Source: Calothrix sp. PCC 7103
GTDB taxonomy: Bacteria > Cyanobacteriota > Cyanobacteriia > Cyanobacteriales > Nostocaceae
Reading direction: 5' to 3'
DNA: 64,000 nucleotides
Assembly: GCF_000331305.1 (NCBI RefSeq)
Contig: NZ_KB217478.1
Coordinates: forward strand, 8,566,879-8,630,878
Part shown: positions 8,825-18,346 of the stretch, piece after piece
Numbering within the stretch: the first letter of the stretch is position 1
How the letters are laid out: every line of letters begins with the position of its first letter
Position numbers and translations under genes: made by a program
The notes under the pieces: model-generated
The model's database searches: none
What the model saw: only the letters and a program-made list of their open reading frames with translations
Told to the model about the DNA's origin: nothing

Positions 8825-10156
8825 ATGCAAGAACCTTTGAATCAAAATCATCAGGTGGAACCTCCCAAATCTGTAATTGATGAATGGTCTACCGTCACCA
8901 AGGAAATAATTGATGCTTTACCACTTGTTTGGACGCGCGGATTAATATATTTCCTTATCATTTCTACAGCAACAATCTTACCTTGGGCAATGCTATCCAA
9001 AGTTGATGAAACAGGAAGTGCAAGAGGTAGGTTAGAACCTCAAGGCAAAGTTCTAAAATTAGATGCAGCAGTTCCTGGAACAGTTACAGCTATAAATATT
9101 AAAGAAGGTCAAACCGTAACCAAAGGGCAAATATTACTTAAATTAGATTCAGAATTAGCGCGTGCTGAACTCCAACAAGCTCAGGCAAAGCTTGAAGGTT
9201 TACATAATCGTATTAATCAGATTGAGTTGTTAAAAGCCCAATTACAAGCATCGAGTCGCACTCAACAATTACAAAATCAAGCGCAAGACTCTGAACAACT
9301 TGCTCAACTTAATCAAATACAACAAAGGCTAAATTCTAACAAAAAAGTACACATCCTTGAAAAAGGGCGCCTTAAAGTCGCAGAAAACGATGTGAAGCGT
9401 CATAAATTTTTGTGGAAGCAAGGTGCCATTTCTAAGAGTAAATTAGAAGAGGTAGAAGGCGCCATGTTAGAACGCAAACGATTAAGCGAGCAAGCTCAGT
9501 CAGATATCGAACAAGCGACTACCGAAATCGCCAAACAAAAAAGCACTAATCAACGCAATCATCGTACAGGTGAACTAGCAATTTTAGAAACTCAAAAACA
9601 GTTTAAAGAACTACAATCTCAGCATGTAGATGTGCAATCAGAAATTGCTCAAACGAAAAAACATATTTTTTCCTTACAATTACAAATGCAGCAGCGAACA
9701 CTATTGGCTCCTACTGATGGCACGATTTTTCAATTAAGTGTAAACCATGCTGGAGCAGTTCTACAACCAGGACAAACAGTTGCTCAAGTGGCGCCGAAAG
9801 GAGTACCAATAGTATTTAGAGCAGAAATATCGAGTCAAGAAAGTGGATTTTTGCGTGTAGGAATGCCAGTAAAACTTAAATTTGATGCATATCCATTTCA
9901 AGAATATGGAGTATTAGAAGGTAATCTACATTGGATTTCACCAGACTCAAAAATTGTAGAAACCCCTCAAGGAAAACAAGAAAATTATGAACTAGAAATC
10001 ACCCTGAATCAAAATTACATCCAAAATCAAAATAAACGTATTTCTTTAACACCGGGTCAAACAGCAACAGCCGAAGTAATTGTTAGGCAGCGACGCATTA
10101 TTGATTTTTTGATAGACCCATTCAAAAAGCTACAAAAAGACGGGTTAAAACTTTAA
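8825..10156 (+). CDS. HlyD-family secretion adaptor of the RiPP exporter
   Basis: 443 residues, 11 bases after the exporter gene, so clearly the same operon. Seen: an N-terminal membrane helix (about 38-58, FLIISTATILPWAML), first lipoyl half (LKLDAAVPGTVTAINIKEGQ), a long coiled coil rich in Gln/Leu/Glu (about 115-290), second lipoyl half (RTLLAPTDGTIFQLSVNHAG) and a beta-barrel (PVKLKFDAYPFQEYG). It matches HlyD/LktD-type adaptors of type I secretion, which link the ABC exporter to a TolC-like outer-membrane channel. No TolC-like gene lies in the window. Confidence 0.92.
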   Translation: MQEPLNQNHQVEPPKSVIDEWSTVTKEIIDALPLVWTRGLIYFLIISTATILPWAMLSKVDETGSARGRLEPQGKVLKLDAAVPGTVTAINIKEGQTVTKGQILLKLDSELARAELQQAQAKLEGLHNRINQIELLKAQLQASSRTQQLQNQAQDSEQLAQLNQIQQRLNSNKKVHILEKGRLKVAENDVKRHKFLWKQGAISKSKLEEVEGAMLERKRLSEQAQSDIEQATTEIAKQKSTNQRNHRTGELAILETQKQFKELQSQHVDVQSEIAQTKKHIFSLQLQMQQRTLLAPTDGTIFQLSVNHAGAVLQPGQTVAQVAPKGVPIVFRAEISSQESGFLRVGMPVKLKFDAYPFQEYGVLEGNLHWISPDSKIVETPQGKQENYELEITLNQNYIQNQNKRISLTPGQTATAEVIVRQRRIIDFLIDPFKKLQKDGLKL

Positions 10157-10202
10157 CTGCAATGACCTACAAGCATTAATCTTATTCTACAGGAGTTATA
10201 CC

Positions 10203-10940
10203 ATGTCACAGTTTATGACTATCTCTCGTGATGAATTACTCTATCAAATGAAAATTTCTTGTCAAATACCTACTTTTGTAGAAGAAATCATCACTCGCAA
10301 AATTATTACACATGCAGCGCAAGAAGTAGGGATTAAAGTAGAAACGCATGAATTACAACAAGCAGCAGATAACATGCGACTAATTAATAACCTTTCTAGC
10401 GCTGATATTACTTGGCTATGGTTAGAAAAACACCATTTATCTTTAGACGAATTTGAAGAATTAATCTATTACAATGTTCTGACATCAAAATTGACAGAAC
10501 ATTTATTTGCAGACACAGTTGAACAATTTTTTATTGAACATCAATTTGATTATAAACAAGTCATTATGTATGAAGTTATTTTCGATGATAAAGACTTAGC
10601 AATAGAACTTTTTTATGCTGTTAGCGAAGGAGATATAAGTTTTCCTGAAATTGCTCACCAATATATTCAAGATACAGAAAAACGTCGTTGTGGTGGATAT
10701 CAAGGAGTACGCAGTCGCAAAGATTTAAAACCAGAAATTTCTGCTGCTGTATTCGGTGCCACTCCACCCCAAATTATCAAACCAGTTATCACTTCAGAAG
10801 GTGTACATTTAATTTTTGTTGAGGAAATCATCCAGCCTCAATTAAATGAAACCGTATATTCAAAAATTATTGTTAAACTGTTCAATAACTGGTTAAAACA
10901 AAGAATTGAGGAATTTGAAGTTGAAATAAATAAAACTTAA
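10203..10940 (+). CDS. Parvulin/SurA-like peptidyl-prolyl isomerase, secretion-operon type
   Basis: 245 residues. The N-terminal half is a helical SurA-like chaperone part; the C-terminal half carries a parvulin-like segment (SFPEIAHQYIQDTEKRRCGG, then RSRKDLKPEISAAVFGATPP and VITSEGVHLIFVEEI). No signal peptide is seen, so it may act in the cytoplasm. Start at 10203 is supported by AGGAG. It lies 46 bases after the HlyD gene. Such proteins commonly end cyanobacterial operons of a C39 exporter plus HlyD, where they are thought to help precursor folding or presentation (inference). Isomerase activity not certain, because the parvulin part is divergent. Confidence 0.8.
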   Translation: MSQFMTISRDELLYQMKISCQIPTFVEEIITRKIITHAAQEVGIKVETHELQQAADNMRLINNLSSADITWLWLEKHHLSLDEFEELIYYNVLTSKLTEHLFADTVEQFFIEHQFDYKQVIMYEVIFDDKDLAIELFYAVSEGDISFPEIAHQYIQDTEKRRCGGYQGVRSRKDLKPEISAAVFGATPPQIIKPVITSEGVHLIFVEEIIQPQLNETVYSKIIVKLFNNWLKQRIEEFEVEINKT

Positions 10941-10988
10941 GCTGTATAAACGGGATTTATACGCAAAATCATCGTTAGTTAAAAATAC

Positions 10989-11015
10989 TAAGGGCACGAT
11001 AATATCGTGCCCTTA
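10989..11015 (-). terminator. Hairpin terminator between the parvulin and petN groups
   Basis: Perfect 12-bp stem (TAAGGGCACGAT with its complement), 3-base loop. On the minus strand it is followed by GTATTTTTAAC, so it should terminate the small-protein/petN transcript; it may also block read-through from the left. Confidence 0.7.
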
Positions 11016-11040
11016 CCAATGTTGGTTGATATGCGAGGTG

Positions 11041-11205
11041 TTATTTTCGCTTTGGGGCAGTAGAACGTCGTACTTCGCGGTTTTCTTGTTCAAAGCGACG
11101 ACGGTCACGCCAGTCAGCTAAAGTTAAATAGCCAACACCACCTGTAACTGCAACAAGCAGTACTAAGGCTGTTATTGTTAGAACGTTGAGAAATTGACTT
11201 TCCAC
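11041..11205 (-). CDS. Small single-span membrane protein downstream of petN
   Basis: 54 residues, start GTG with a strong ribosome site (AGGAGG, then ACT, then GTG). Seen: one membrane helix (about 9-30, ITALVLLVAVTGGVGYLTL), then a charged tail with ADWRDRRRFEQENREVRR. It begins 7 bases after the petN stop codon on the same strand, so the two are co-transcribed. The size, topology and place next to a cytochrome b6f subunit suggest a thylakoid small protein, but I do not recognise a named family. Short and GTG-started, so easily missed by gene finders. Confidence 0.75.
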   Translation of the reverse strand: MESQFLNVLTITALVLLVAVTGGVGYLTLADWRDRRRFEQENREVRRSTAPKRK

Positions 11206-11212
11206 AGTCCTC

Positions 11213-11302
11213 CTACAATCCGTTGCGACCCCAGACTACCATTGCAATAGACCAAGTAAAAACAACTAGCAGTGAAACCCAACCTAATGTCAAGATAGCC
11301 AT
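11213..11302 (-). CDS. petN: Cytochrome b6f complex subunit VIII (PetN)
   Basis: 29 residues beginning [20 protein letters not shown] and ending VVWGRNGL, which matches the nearly invariant PetN sequence. PetN is a single-helix subunit of the thylakoid cytochrome b6f complex, which carries electrons between the two photosystems. Length is exactly that of the family. Confidence 0.97.
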   Translation of the reverse strand: MAILTLGWVSLLVVFTWSIAMVVWGRNGL

Positions 11303-11389
11303 AGTGATTCTTTTAAATTTATCTACAACACAATTTTAACATTTATCATGTTTTACAAGACTTTGCCTAGCTTCTAAATATTAACGGTT

Positions 11390-11413
11390 GGAATGGGCAA
11401 GGATGCCCGTTCC
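11390..11413. repeat. GGGCAAGGATGCCC dispersed hairpin repeat, copy 1
   Basis: Arms GGAATGGGCA and TGCCCGTTCC around a 4-base loop, followed by CACAATAC. A second copy lies at 55525-55550. It sits between petN and clpB, downstream of clpB on the minus strand, and could act as a terminator hairpin. Confidence 0.6.
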
Positions 11414-11446
11414 ACAATACAGGAGGATTTAATTTGCAGCTGGGTA

Positions 11447-14065
11447 TTAGGTTGTTAATAACTCAGCAGGTAGACGCTTAAATGCTAGACGCTCGTTTTC
11501 AATATCAACGAAAATTGTGTCTCCGTCATTAAACTCACCACGTAGAATAGCTTTGGCAATTTGTGTTTCTAGCTCGCGTTGAATTGCACGCTTTAACGGA
11601 CGGGCGCCAAATACGGGGTCATATCCCACTTCTGCCAAAAAGTCAAGTGCAACATCAGAGAGCTTGAGCGACATTTTGCGGTCAGCCAAGCGGTGGCGTA
11701 ATCTTTCGACTTGCAATAGTACAATTTTGCGAAGTTCGCTCTTGTGCAGTGCGTGGAAAATTATTTGTTCGTCAACACGGTTTAAAAACTCTGGACGGAA
11801 TGAGCTACGCATTGCTTCCATGACTCGATGACGCATTTCGTCGTAACGATTATCATCACCTGCAACATCGAGGATATACTGCGAACCAATGTTACTGGTC
11901 ATTATAATGATGGCATTTTTGAAATCTACCGTATGACCTTGAGCATCGGTAACACGACCGTCGTCGAGTATTTGCAGGAAAATATTAAATACGTCTGGGT
12001 GTGCTTTTTCGATTTCGTCGAATAATACTACCGCATATGGACGGCGCCGAATTGCTTCGCTTAATTGTCCACCTTCATCGTAACCAACATATCCTGGAGG
12101 GGCGCCAATTAATCGAGAAACTGCGTGTTTCTCCATATATTCAGACATATCAATCCGTACTAGCGCTTCTTCGGTATCGAACATGTACGCTGCCAAAGCT
12201 TTCGCTAACTCAGTTTTACCTACACCTGTAGGCCCAAGGAAAATAAAGCTAGCAATAGGACGGTTGGGGTCAGAAAGTCCCGCGCGTGAACGTTGTATTG
12301 CATCAGCTACTGCGGTGACAGCTTCGTTTTGTCCAATAACGCGATTATGCAATTCATCTTCGAGATGTAATAGCTTTTCTTTCTCAGATTCAACTAACTT
12401 GCTGATGGGTATACCTGTCCACTTAGAAATTACTTCGGCAATATCCGCTTCGGTAACTTCCTCACGCAGCAACGACTTACCGCTACGTTGTGCTTGTGCT
12501 AGTTGAGCTTCAGTTTCTTCTAAACGACGGTGCAAGTCGGTTAACTTACCATATTTTAATTCAGCTGCGCGGTTAAGGTCGTAATTACGCTCTGCTTGCT
12601 GAACTTCTAAATTTACCCTGTCGATTTCTTCTTTTACCGACTGTATTTTGGTAATAACGTCTTTTTCTGACTGCCACTGTGCGTTAAGAGTACTTTGTTC
12701 CTCTTTTAAATCAGCAAGTTCTTTCTCTAAACGTTCGAGACGCTCGCGGGAAGCTAAATCGCTTTCTTTTTGCAATGAGAGTTTTTCCATCTCTAACTGC
12801 AAAATCTTCCGGTCGATTTCATCGAGTTCTTCGGGTTTAGAAGTAATCTCCATTTTCAACCGCGCGGCAGCTTCGTCTACCAAGTCAATTGCTTTATCAG
12901 GTAGAAAACGGTCGGAGATATATCTATTAGATAATGTCGCTGCTGCTACCAGTGAACTGTCAGATATACGTACCCCGTGGTGTACTTCATAGCGTTCTTT
13001 TAATCCCCGTAAAATAGAGATAGTATCTTGAACACTAGGTTGGTCTACGTACACTTGTTGGAAGCGACGCTCTAATGCGGCATCTTTCTCTATATATTTA
13101 CGATATTCATCTAAAGTAGTGGCGCCGATACAGCGTAACTCACCGCGCGCTAACATTGGTTTGAGCAAGTTGCCCGCATCCATAGCACCTTGAGTGGCGC
13201 CTGCACCAACAACGGTATGAATTTCATCAATAAATAGAACAATATTACCTTTAGAATCGGTAACTTCCTTTAATACAGCTTTGAGACGTTCTTCAAACTC
13301 ACCTCGATACTTAGCACCTGCAATTAAGGCGCCCATATCTAAAGCTATTAATTGACGGTCTTTGAGCGACTGCGGAACATCACCCGCAACAATACGCTGT
13401 GCAAGTCCTTCGGCAATAGCAGTTTTACCTACACCAGGCTCACCAATTAGTACAGGATTATTCTTAGTACGACGCGAGAGAATTTGTATAGTGCGGCGAA
13501 TCTCATCATCACGTCCAATCACTGGGTCAAGCTTACCATCACGCGCAGCTTCGGTAAGGTCACGCCCATATTTTTCCAGCGATTGATATTTACCTTCTGG
13601 GTTTTGGTCGGTCACTTTTTGGCTTCCTCGAACTTGTTTAATAGTATTCTTTAGTTTGGCTTCGTCCAAGCCGAATTCTTTAAATAAACCTTTGCCAAAG
13701 CGGTCATCCTTGGCATAAGCAAGTAATAAATGTTCAATAGAAATAAATTCGTCCTGGAGTTCTTTACGAAAACCATCTGCACGGTCAAGCAGCGTATCTA
13801 AACTTCGTCCCAAGTATACAGAACTACTACTACCAGATACTTTAGGCTGACGCTGCACAAACTGCTCAGTTTTATCACGCAGCTTTGAAACATCAACGCC
13901 CAGTTTAGTAAATACACTGCCAGCAAGTCCATCTTGCTCTAACAGCGCTTTCATTAGGTGTTCGCTTTCGATTTGCTGCTGCTGGTTTTGCTTCGCTATA
14001 TCAGGAGTGTGGGCTATTGCTTCCCATGCTTTTTCGGTAAATTGGTTAGGGTTAGTTGGTTGCAT
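11447..14065 (-). CDS. clpB: ATP-dependent disaggregase ClpB
   Basis: 872 residues from Met at 14065 ([20 protein letters not shown]), the usual ClpB start; the frame is open 28 codons further upstream to 14149 but that extension is not family-like. Order: N domain (about 1-150), first AAA+ module (Walker [10 protein letters not shown], then DEIHT), the coiled-coil M domain (about 400-530), second AAA+ module (GPTGVGKTE, then [13 protein letters not shown]) and C-terminal domain. ClpB forms a hexamer that, with DnaK, pulls proteins out of heat-induced aggregates in the cytoplasm. Complete and apparently intact. Confidence 0.97.
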   Translation of the reverse strand: MQPTNPNQFTEKAWEAIAHTPDIAKQNQQQQIESEHLMKALLEQDGLAGSVFTKLGVDVSKLRDKTEQFVQRQPKVSGSSSSVYLGRSLDTLLDRADGFRKELQDEFISIEHLLLAYAKDDRFGKGLFKEFGLDEAKLKNTIKQVRGSQKVTDQNPEGKYQSLEKYGRDLTEAARDGKLDPVIGRDDEIRRTIQILSRRTKNNPVLIGEPGVGKTAIAEGLAQRIVAGDVPQSLKDRQLIALDMGALIAGAKYRGEFEERLKAVLKEVTDSKGNIVLFIDEIHTVVGAGATQGAMDAGNLLKPMLARGELRCIGATTLDEYRKYIEKDAALERRFQQVYVDQPSVQDTISILRGLKERYEVHHGVRISDSSLVAAATLSNRYISDRFLPDKAIDLVDEAAARLKMEITSKPEELDEIDRKILQLEMEKLSLQKESDLASRERLERLEKELADLKEEQSTLNAQWQSEKDVITKIQSVKEEIDRVNLEVQQAERNYDLNRAAELKYGKLTDLHRRLEETEAQLAQAQRSGKSLLREEVTEADIAEVISKWTGIPISKLVESEKEKLLHLEDELHNRVIGQNEAVTAVADAIQRSRAGLSDPNRPIASFIFLGPTGVGKTELAKALAAYMFDTEEALVRIDMSEYMEKHAVSRLIGAPPGYVGYDEGGQLSEAIRRRPYAVVLFDEIEKAHPDVFNIFLQILDDGRVTDAQGHTVDFKNAIIIMTSNIGSQYILDVAGDDNRYDEMRHRVMEAMRSSFRPEFLNRVDEQIIFHALHKSELRKIVLLQVERLRHRLADRKMSLKLSDVALDFLAEVGYDPVFGARPLKRAIQRELETQIAKAILRGEFNDGDTIFVDIENERLAFKRLPAELLTT

Positions 14066-14149
14066 AGGCTTATAATGTGGAAGACGACGAACTTTTAGGC
14101 TTGGCGCCGAGATATAAGGAAATCTAAGATTTTTTTCTACTACCGTCAT

Positions 14150-14465
14150 TGTAAATATAAGCGTGCAACTAACTGGTTCGGTGTTCGCCCCTCAAATGGT
14201 AGAGTTACACCCCATCTCACCTAACACCAAATAACCTCTTGTGAAACAGGCATCCAAGAACCCAAATGTAGAGACGCGCAGAGCGGAGTGTACCGCAGGT
14301 AAATTTTCCTACCCTTCGGGATATCCTTCGGATAACGGAGAAGCTAACCTACGGGAAAACTTCGTTTACGCTTGCGCGTCTCTACACGTGCGAATTTTAA
14401 TACTGATTCAGGGCTGCCATAAACGTATGTAATAATTAAACACGGTATTTTCACCGTGAAGCACA
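14150..14465. other. Intergenic region upstream of clpB
   Basis: About 315 bases. It must hold the clpB promoter at its left side; no clear heat-shock operator (CIRCE) was seen. Its right half holds the repeat at 14268-14385. Confidence 0.5.
14268..14385. repeat. MITE-like element with GTAGAGACG ends
   Basis: 118 bases bounded by perfect 13-base inverted repeats, GTAGAGACGCGCA and its complement. The interior has further small inverted and direct repeats (CCTACCCTTCGG, CCTTCGGATAACGG) and no coding frame. The ends match the shorter palindromes at 6117, 20358 and 40202. It looks like a larger member of a dispersed, non-coding repeat family. Confidence 0.7.
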
Positions 14466-14729
14466 ATGGATAACACCAATAGTATTTGGATTGTAACTGA
14501 TGATATCCCACAAATATCACTTCCTGACGGCAAAAAAGGCGGAAACGCAACAGGTGGAGGAGAGGAAACAAGAAATGACGAGACAAAAAGCACTGACAAT
14601 GCCGTGCAAGTCGATGCCGAAAAATTAGAGCAGGAAATTAATTTTATTACCGAACGTTTGCGAAGATGCGGTGCCGATAATGTTACTACTGAGTCGATTT
14701 GTCAACAAGCATGGCGAAATGACAAATAA
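14466..14729 (+). CDS. Small hypothetical protein, possible Pepco-like effector-associated domain
   Basis: 87 residues beginning MDNTNSIWIVTDDIPQISL, with a Gly/Thr/Glu-rich hydrophilic middle and VDAEKLEQEINFITERLRR near the end. The opening WIVTDD and the later VDAEKLEQE recall Pepco, one of the small effector-associated domains that recruit conflict-system proteins in multicellular bacteria, but I cannot prove this. The neighbours to the right (CHAT-STAND-WD40, DUF1822, sigma-like gene) make such a role plausible. It may be a trimmed remnant of a longer protein. Confidence 0.45.
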   Translation: MDNTNSIWIVTDDIPQISLPDGKKGGNATGGGEETRNDETKSTDNAVQVDAEKLEQEINFITERLRRCGADNVTTESICQQAWRNDK

Positions 14730-14733
14730 CATC

Positions 14734-14925
14734 CTAAATTTCAATACTTTCTTGTGATGAGTGCCAAAACCTAGCAATGCTGATTTGTTTCTTATCTTCT
14801 TCTACTCTATACACAATACGATATGGTCTAAGAATCAGCTGACGAATGTTAGGGTCATTAAATTCGGGTACTTTTTGACCTTTAAAAGGAAATAAACTTA
14901 GTTCCTTTGTTTTATCGAGTAGACT
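14734..14925 (-). pseudogene. ParE/RelE-type toxin, C-terminal fragment
   Basis: The frame reads SLLDKTKELSLFPFKGQKVP and later IRQLILRPYRIVYRVEEDKK and FWHSSQESIEI, the C-terminal two thirds of a ParE/RelE toxin (family length about 95-100). It has no start codon: the frame runs straight back to the TAA of the split gene at 14926. The N-terminal strand and helix, and any antitoxin, are missing. It is therefore a dead toxin fragment on the edge of the mobile region. Confidence 0.7.
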
Positions 14926-15543
14926 TTAACCCAGGTTAACTTTCCAATCTCGAAGTAAATTATTATAATCATCTGGCGCCAGTTCTAAAAGTGCTGTCAT
15001 CCATTGTGCATGTTGAGTATAATCTGAGCCTTGCGAATCTTCTGGTTTTGGTACGAAGTTTTTTAAATGTGTTTTCCAATAAGTTATTACTTTTTCCCAT
15101 AAATCTGTTGGTGCGTATTGCTGTAAGTAAGTTCGTCGAGAAGTATCATCAGGCGCCGATAAGTCTTTTGGTCGAATTACTACTTGATAAAATTTAGGAT
15201 AAGGAGGTTTACCTTGATAATGTATCTCAGCTAAATCTTTTGTTAGCAAACGCAAAATATCATATTCCTCACCTAAGTCTCTTTTATCTCCAGATAAATT
15301 ATCTAACCATTGCGTAATTTGCTGTTGAAACCAAGTAGCTCCTTTTTCGGGAGTTACAATATTATCCAGTAACCAATGTAACCACCAAGTATCAACTGTT
15401 TTGGCTGTTGTATAATATTGATAATATACTTTTGGTTTGGCAGATTTTATTATATATTGGCGCCAGGATTCAAACAAAGCTTGGCGAGTATTATCTGAAA
15501 CAGGTATTCCAGTAAACGCTTTAAACATACTTGACCAATTTGC
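14926..15543 (-). pseudogene. C-terminal part of an IS-split gene (603 residues originally)
   Basis: After removing the IS4-type element and one copy of its 9-base target duplication, this part continues the frame of 16814-18016 exactly (AFDCCANW joined to SSMFKAFTGIPVSDNTRQAL). It encodes about 202 residues after the junction, rich in Trp and Tyr (DTWWLHWLLDNIV, GKPPYPKFYQVVIRP, HAQWMTALLELAPDDYNNLL). I do not recognise the family. An ATG at 15519 or just upstream could restart translation of this piece, but no ribosome site supports it. Confidence 0.8.
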
Positions 15544-16813
15544 CTGAAGGGGTGACAAAGGCGCCTAAAAAGCTTAATATGTATACTGTGTAACGTTTTA
15601 TGGTAAAAAAGGATAGGTCTCAAATTGTCAATAAGACCTACCAATTGAAAATGTTACCACAATTTTATCAAAAGCATCTGAAAAGTCAACTAAACCTACC
15701 TGAATTTATCTTCCTAGAGATTTTATTAATTCTTCTACAATCCATTAAAAAAGTTAGCTTAGAAAAATTAGCCAACGCATTACCAATAGGAATCAAATTT
15801 GAAAGTAGAAGAAAAAGAATACAGAGATTTTTATCCTTACCTTATCTAACAGTTGAAAAAATTTGGTTTCCAATAGTGTTATCTTTTTTAGAAGCATACT
15901 TTGAACATGAAAAAATAATCTATATAGCGATTGACAGGACAAATTGGGGTCGGATAAATTTATTTGTTACTAGCATTATTTGGGATAAAAGAGCGTTCCC
16001 TATATACTTTGAGTTACTGCCAAAACTAGGAAGTAGTAGTTTTGATGAACAAAAAGCTCATCTTTCTAAAACAATTCCGCTCTTTAATGATTATAAAATG
16101 TGTGTGTTAGGAGACAGAGAGTTTTGTTCAGTGCATTTAGCAAAGTGGCTGTCAGAGCAGTCTTTGTATTTTTGCTTACGTCTGAAAAAGAATGAATTTA
16201 TTGAATTAAAAAAAATATTTGGGTCGAACTTGATGATTTAGGATTAGTGCCCGGAACTTCATTATTTCTCCAAGGAACTAAGGTTACAAAGACCAAAGGT
16301 TTTATGGGTTTTAATGTTGCTTGTAAGTGGAAACGTAAAATTAAGGGAGTAGAACCGAAAGAAGCATGGTTTATTATTACAAGCTTTGATTCCTTAGAAT
16401 TAGCCGTATCAGCTTATAAAAAACGTTTTGACATTGAAGAAATGTTTAGGGACTTTAAAAAAGGGGGCTATAATTTAGAAGATACTAATGTATCTGGTGA
16501 CCGTTTTATTTCGCTAGTTTTATTAATTGCAATTGCATATACTGCTACTACGATTCAAGGACAAGAAATCAAACGTAAAGGAATTCAACAATACGTCTCA
16601 AGAGTTAAAGAATATGGTCGTATAGAAAGACGGCATAGCAGCTTTTATGTTGGCTTGTACGGTCAAACATGGGTTGATTTTAAACAACCTTGTATTGAAC
16701 TAGTAAATCAATTAATGAAATTAAATCGCAATAAAAGAAAGTATTATCAACAAGGAATGAGAGCAATGAAGCTTATTGAGTCTATGTTGTAGGCGCCTTT
16801 GTCACCCCTTCAG
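15544..16813 (+). mobile_element. IS4-family insertion sequence with intact ends
   Basis: 1270 bases. Perfect 24-base terminal inverted repeats (15544-15567 and 16790-16813) begin CTGAAGGGGTGACAAAGGCG; the element is flanked by a 9-base direct repeat CCAATTTGC (15535-15543 and 16814-16822). The right repeat overlaps the transposase stop codon. The 9-base duplication and the DDE enzyme type fit the IS4 family. Perfect ends and perfect target duplication indicate a recent insertion. Both ends contain GGCGCC, the over-represented palindrome of this genome. Confidence 0.93.
15600..16792 (+). CDS. IS4-family transposase, two overlapping frames
   Basis: The first frame (15600-16241, 213 residues) carries the first two acidic residues of the DDE site, Asp in IYIAIDRTNWGR and Asp in CVLGDREFCS. 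The second frame (in view from 16247 to 16792) carries the glutamate region KKRFDIEEMFRDFKKGG. The frames join by a -1 shift at a run of eight A (16208-16215): zero-frame A-AAA-AAA is a canonical slippery heptamer, and after the shift the protein reads IWVELDDLGLVPGTSLF, which flows into the second frame. So the full enzyme (about 396 residues) may be made by slippage, or the gene has a simple frameshift mutation. A single frame is usual for IS4-type transposases. Confidence 0.85.
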
Positions 16814-18016
16814 CCAATTTGCACAACAGTCAAAAGCAATTTGCTGAATTTCCAAGGCATTTACTCGTTCAGTTTCTCCTAACTTTTGAACTGTTTGCTG
16901 ATAATAGTCAAGTAAAGTTTTTTCATCTCCCCAACGTTCGGGACCGTAATGGAATCCACCAAGAATTGTATATAATAATGAAGTTTCTGGCGCCCAACGA
17001 TTCTTTTCTTGTTGTCTTTTTAACAACGTATTAAAAGTTTCCTGAATTGCAGCAAGACTTTCTTGATATTCCCGTTTAGCCAATAAATCCTCAATAACCG
17101 TCAAACCATTTTCCCACTGTTGTGGTATGGTTGCCCGAAGATTACCTATATATTGCTCTGGTGCATAGCTTTGAATTGCCTCCATGTAAAATTGATGCCA
17201 AGGAGAGTGAACATTTTCTAGTGTTTGTTTCCACATCGAACTTTCTTTATTCGCAGTCATCCCAGCCAAAATTAACTGTTTTTGAGTATCGGGTAACTCT
17301 AAACAAAATTCAACAATAGCGTCATCTTCTAAACTTATATAAGAAAATTTTTCTTCCCACTCTCTTATCTTTTGAACAAAGCTGAAACCATTTTCTCCTT
17401 CTTCCTGTACTGATAACCATTCCCACTGTAATAAGCAATTTGTGGTAGCGGGTTCTAAAGGAATACCATTATGAATATCCATCCAGTCAGGTATACCGTT
17501 TGATATTTCACTTTCTGCGTCCAATAAAGGTAAAGCAAAACCGTCATCATGATTAAAATCATTTTTAAAAGCGCTTTTTACCAGTGGTTTCATCCTTTCG
17601 GCAACTTCTTCTAAATCTTCTACAAAGGCGCAATTATCAAAGTAAGGTTCTTCCCAACGCGCTTCTTGAGCTATATATTTTCCTTCTTCCTGTGCGGCCT
17701 CATCAATAATATCATTCCATTCTTGCCACAATTCAGCCCATGTTTGGGCTGCTTTTGCAAGCGAAGTTAGTGGTGCTTTACTGGTTGTTCTCTGCTCAAC
17801 TGTTTGAGATGAAGTCATGATTTGGCTTAAAGTCTCTTGTGTATTGGGTTGGAGTTGAGCTAAAGCAGTTAAGCGCTTTTCTTCAGATAAAGTAGTAAAT
17901 AACACATCGAGTAACTGAGAAATTTCACCTTCTGTTAGTGCTTTAACAATTCGCAAACCAAGAGAAATTTGCGGTTCGACATTACCCGTAGAATTGCTTT
18001 GATTCTTCTTCGACAT
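16814..18016 (-). pseudogene. N-terminal part of the IS-split gene
   Basis: 401 codons from ATG at 18016 to the insertion, then a few IS-encoded residues (LKG) and a stop at 16802. The piece starts MSKKNQSNSTGNVEPQISLG, is strongly acidic, and has LTEGEISQLLDVLFTTLSEE and a Glu/Trp-rich region with WAELWQEWNDIIDEAAQEEG. It looks like an all-helical protein; no known domain is recognised. The undisrupted gene would be 603 residues. It sits on the opposite strand to the sigma/DUF1822/CHAT group. Confidence 0.8.
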
Positions 18017-18346
18017 CTTGGTAGAACTCCTTTAACTTTATATATAAAGCTTATTTGAAGGAGAAACTATAACTATGACAGTGAAGCATTATTTAATATT
18101 CAAGAGCTTCAAGCGTAAGGGTCAATACTTTAGTTACCCGCAATGAAAAAGATTTTGATGGGATAGAGATTATGGTTTTTAATCCTTTTGTAAACTGAGG
18201 GGAAAGGCTCTCTTTCGTTGTATGCTTGAAATAAGTACCTGGACAGAAATAATTACATCTTGAGTTCTAGGCTGAGTAAAGGTTTCAAGTCGATTTTTTT
18301 GTAATTAATTTTGTCTGGCTACTTACAAGCATTGTAGGGGAGTGCT
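18017..18346. other. Divergent intergenic region
   Basis: 330 bases between the split gene (leftward) and the truncated SWIM gene (rightward). Both promoters should lie here. No RNA gene or coherent repeat was seen. GGGGAG before 18347 is the ribosome site of the SWIM gene. Confidence 0.5.

Noticed and set aside
11828..13586. Several plus-strand frames inside clpB
   Set aside because: Antisense shadows of a well-conserved gene, without starts or family signals.
14063..14149. 28-residue N-terminal extension of ClpB
   Set aside because: The family starts at the internal Met (14065); the extension is not ClpB-like and has no ribosome site.
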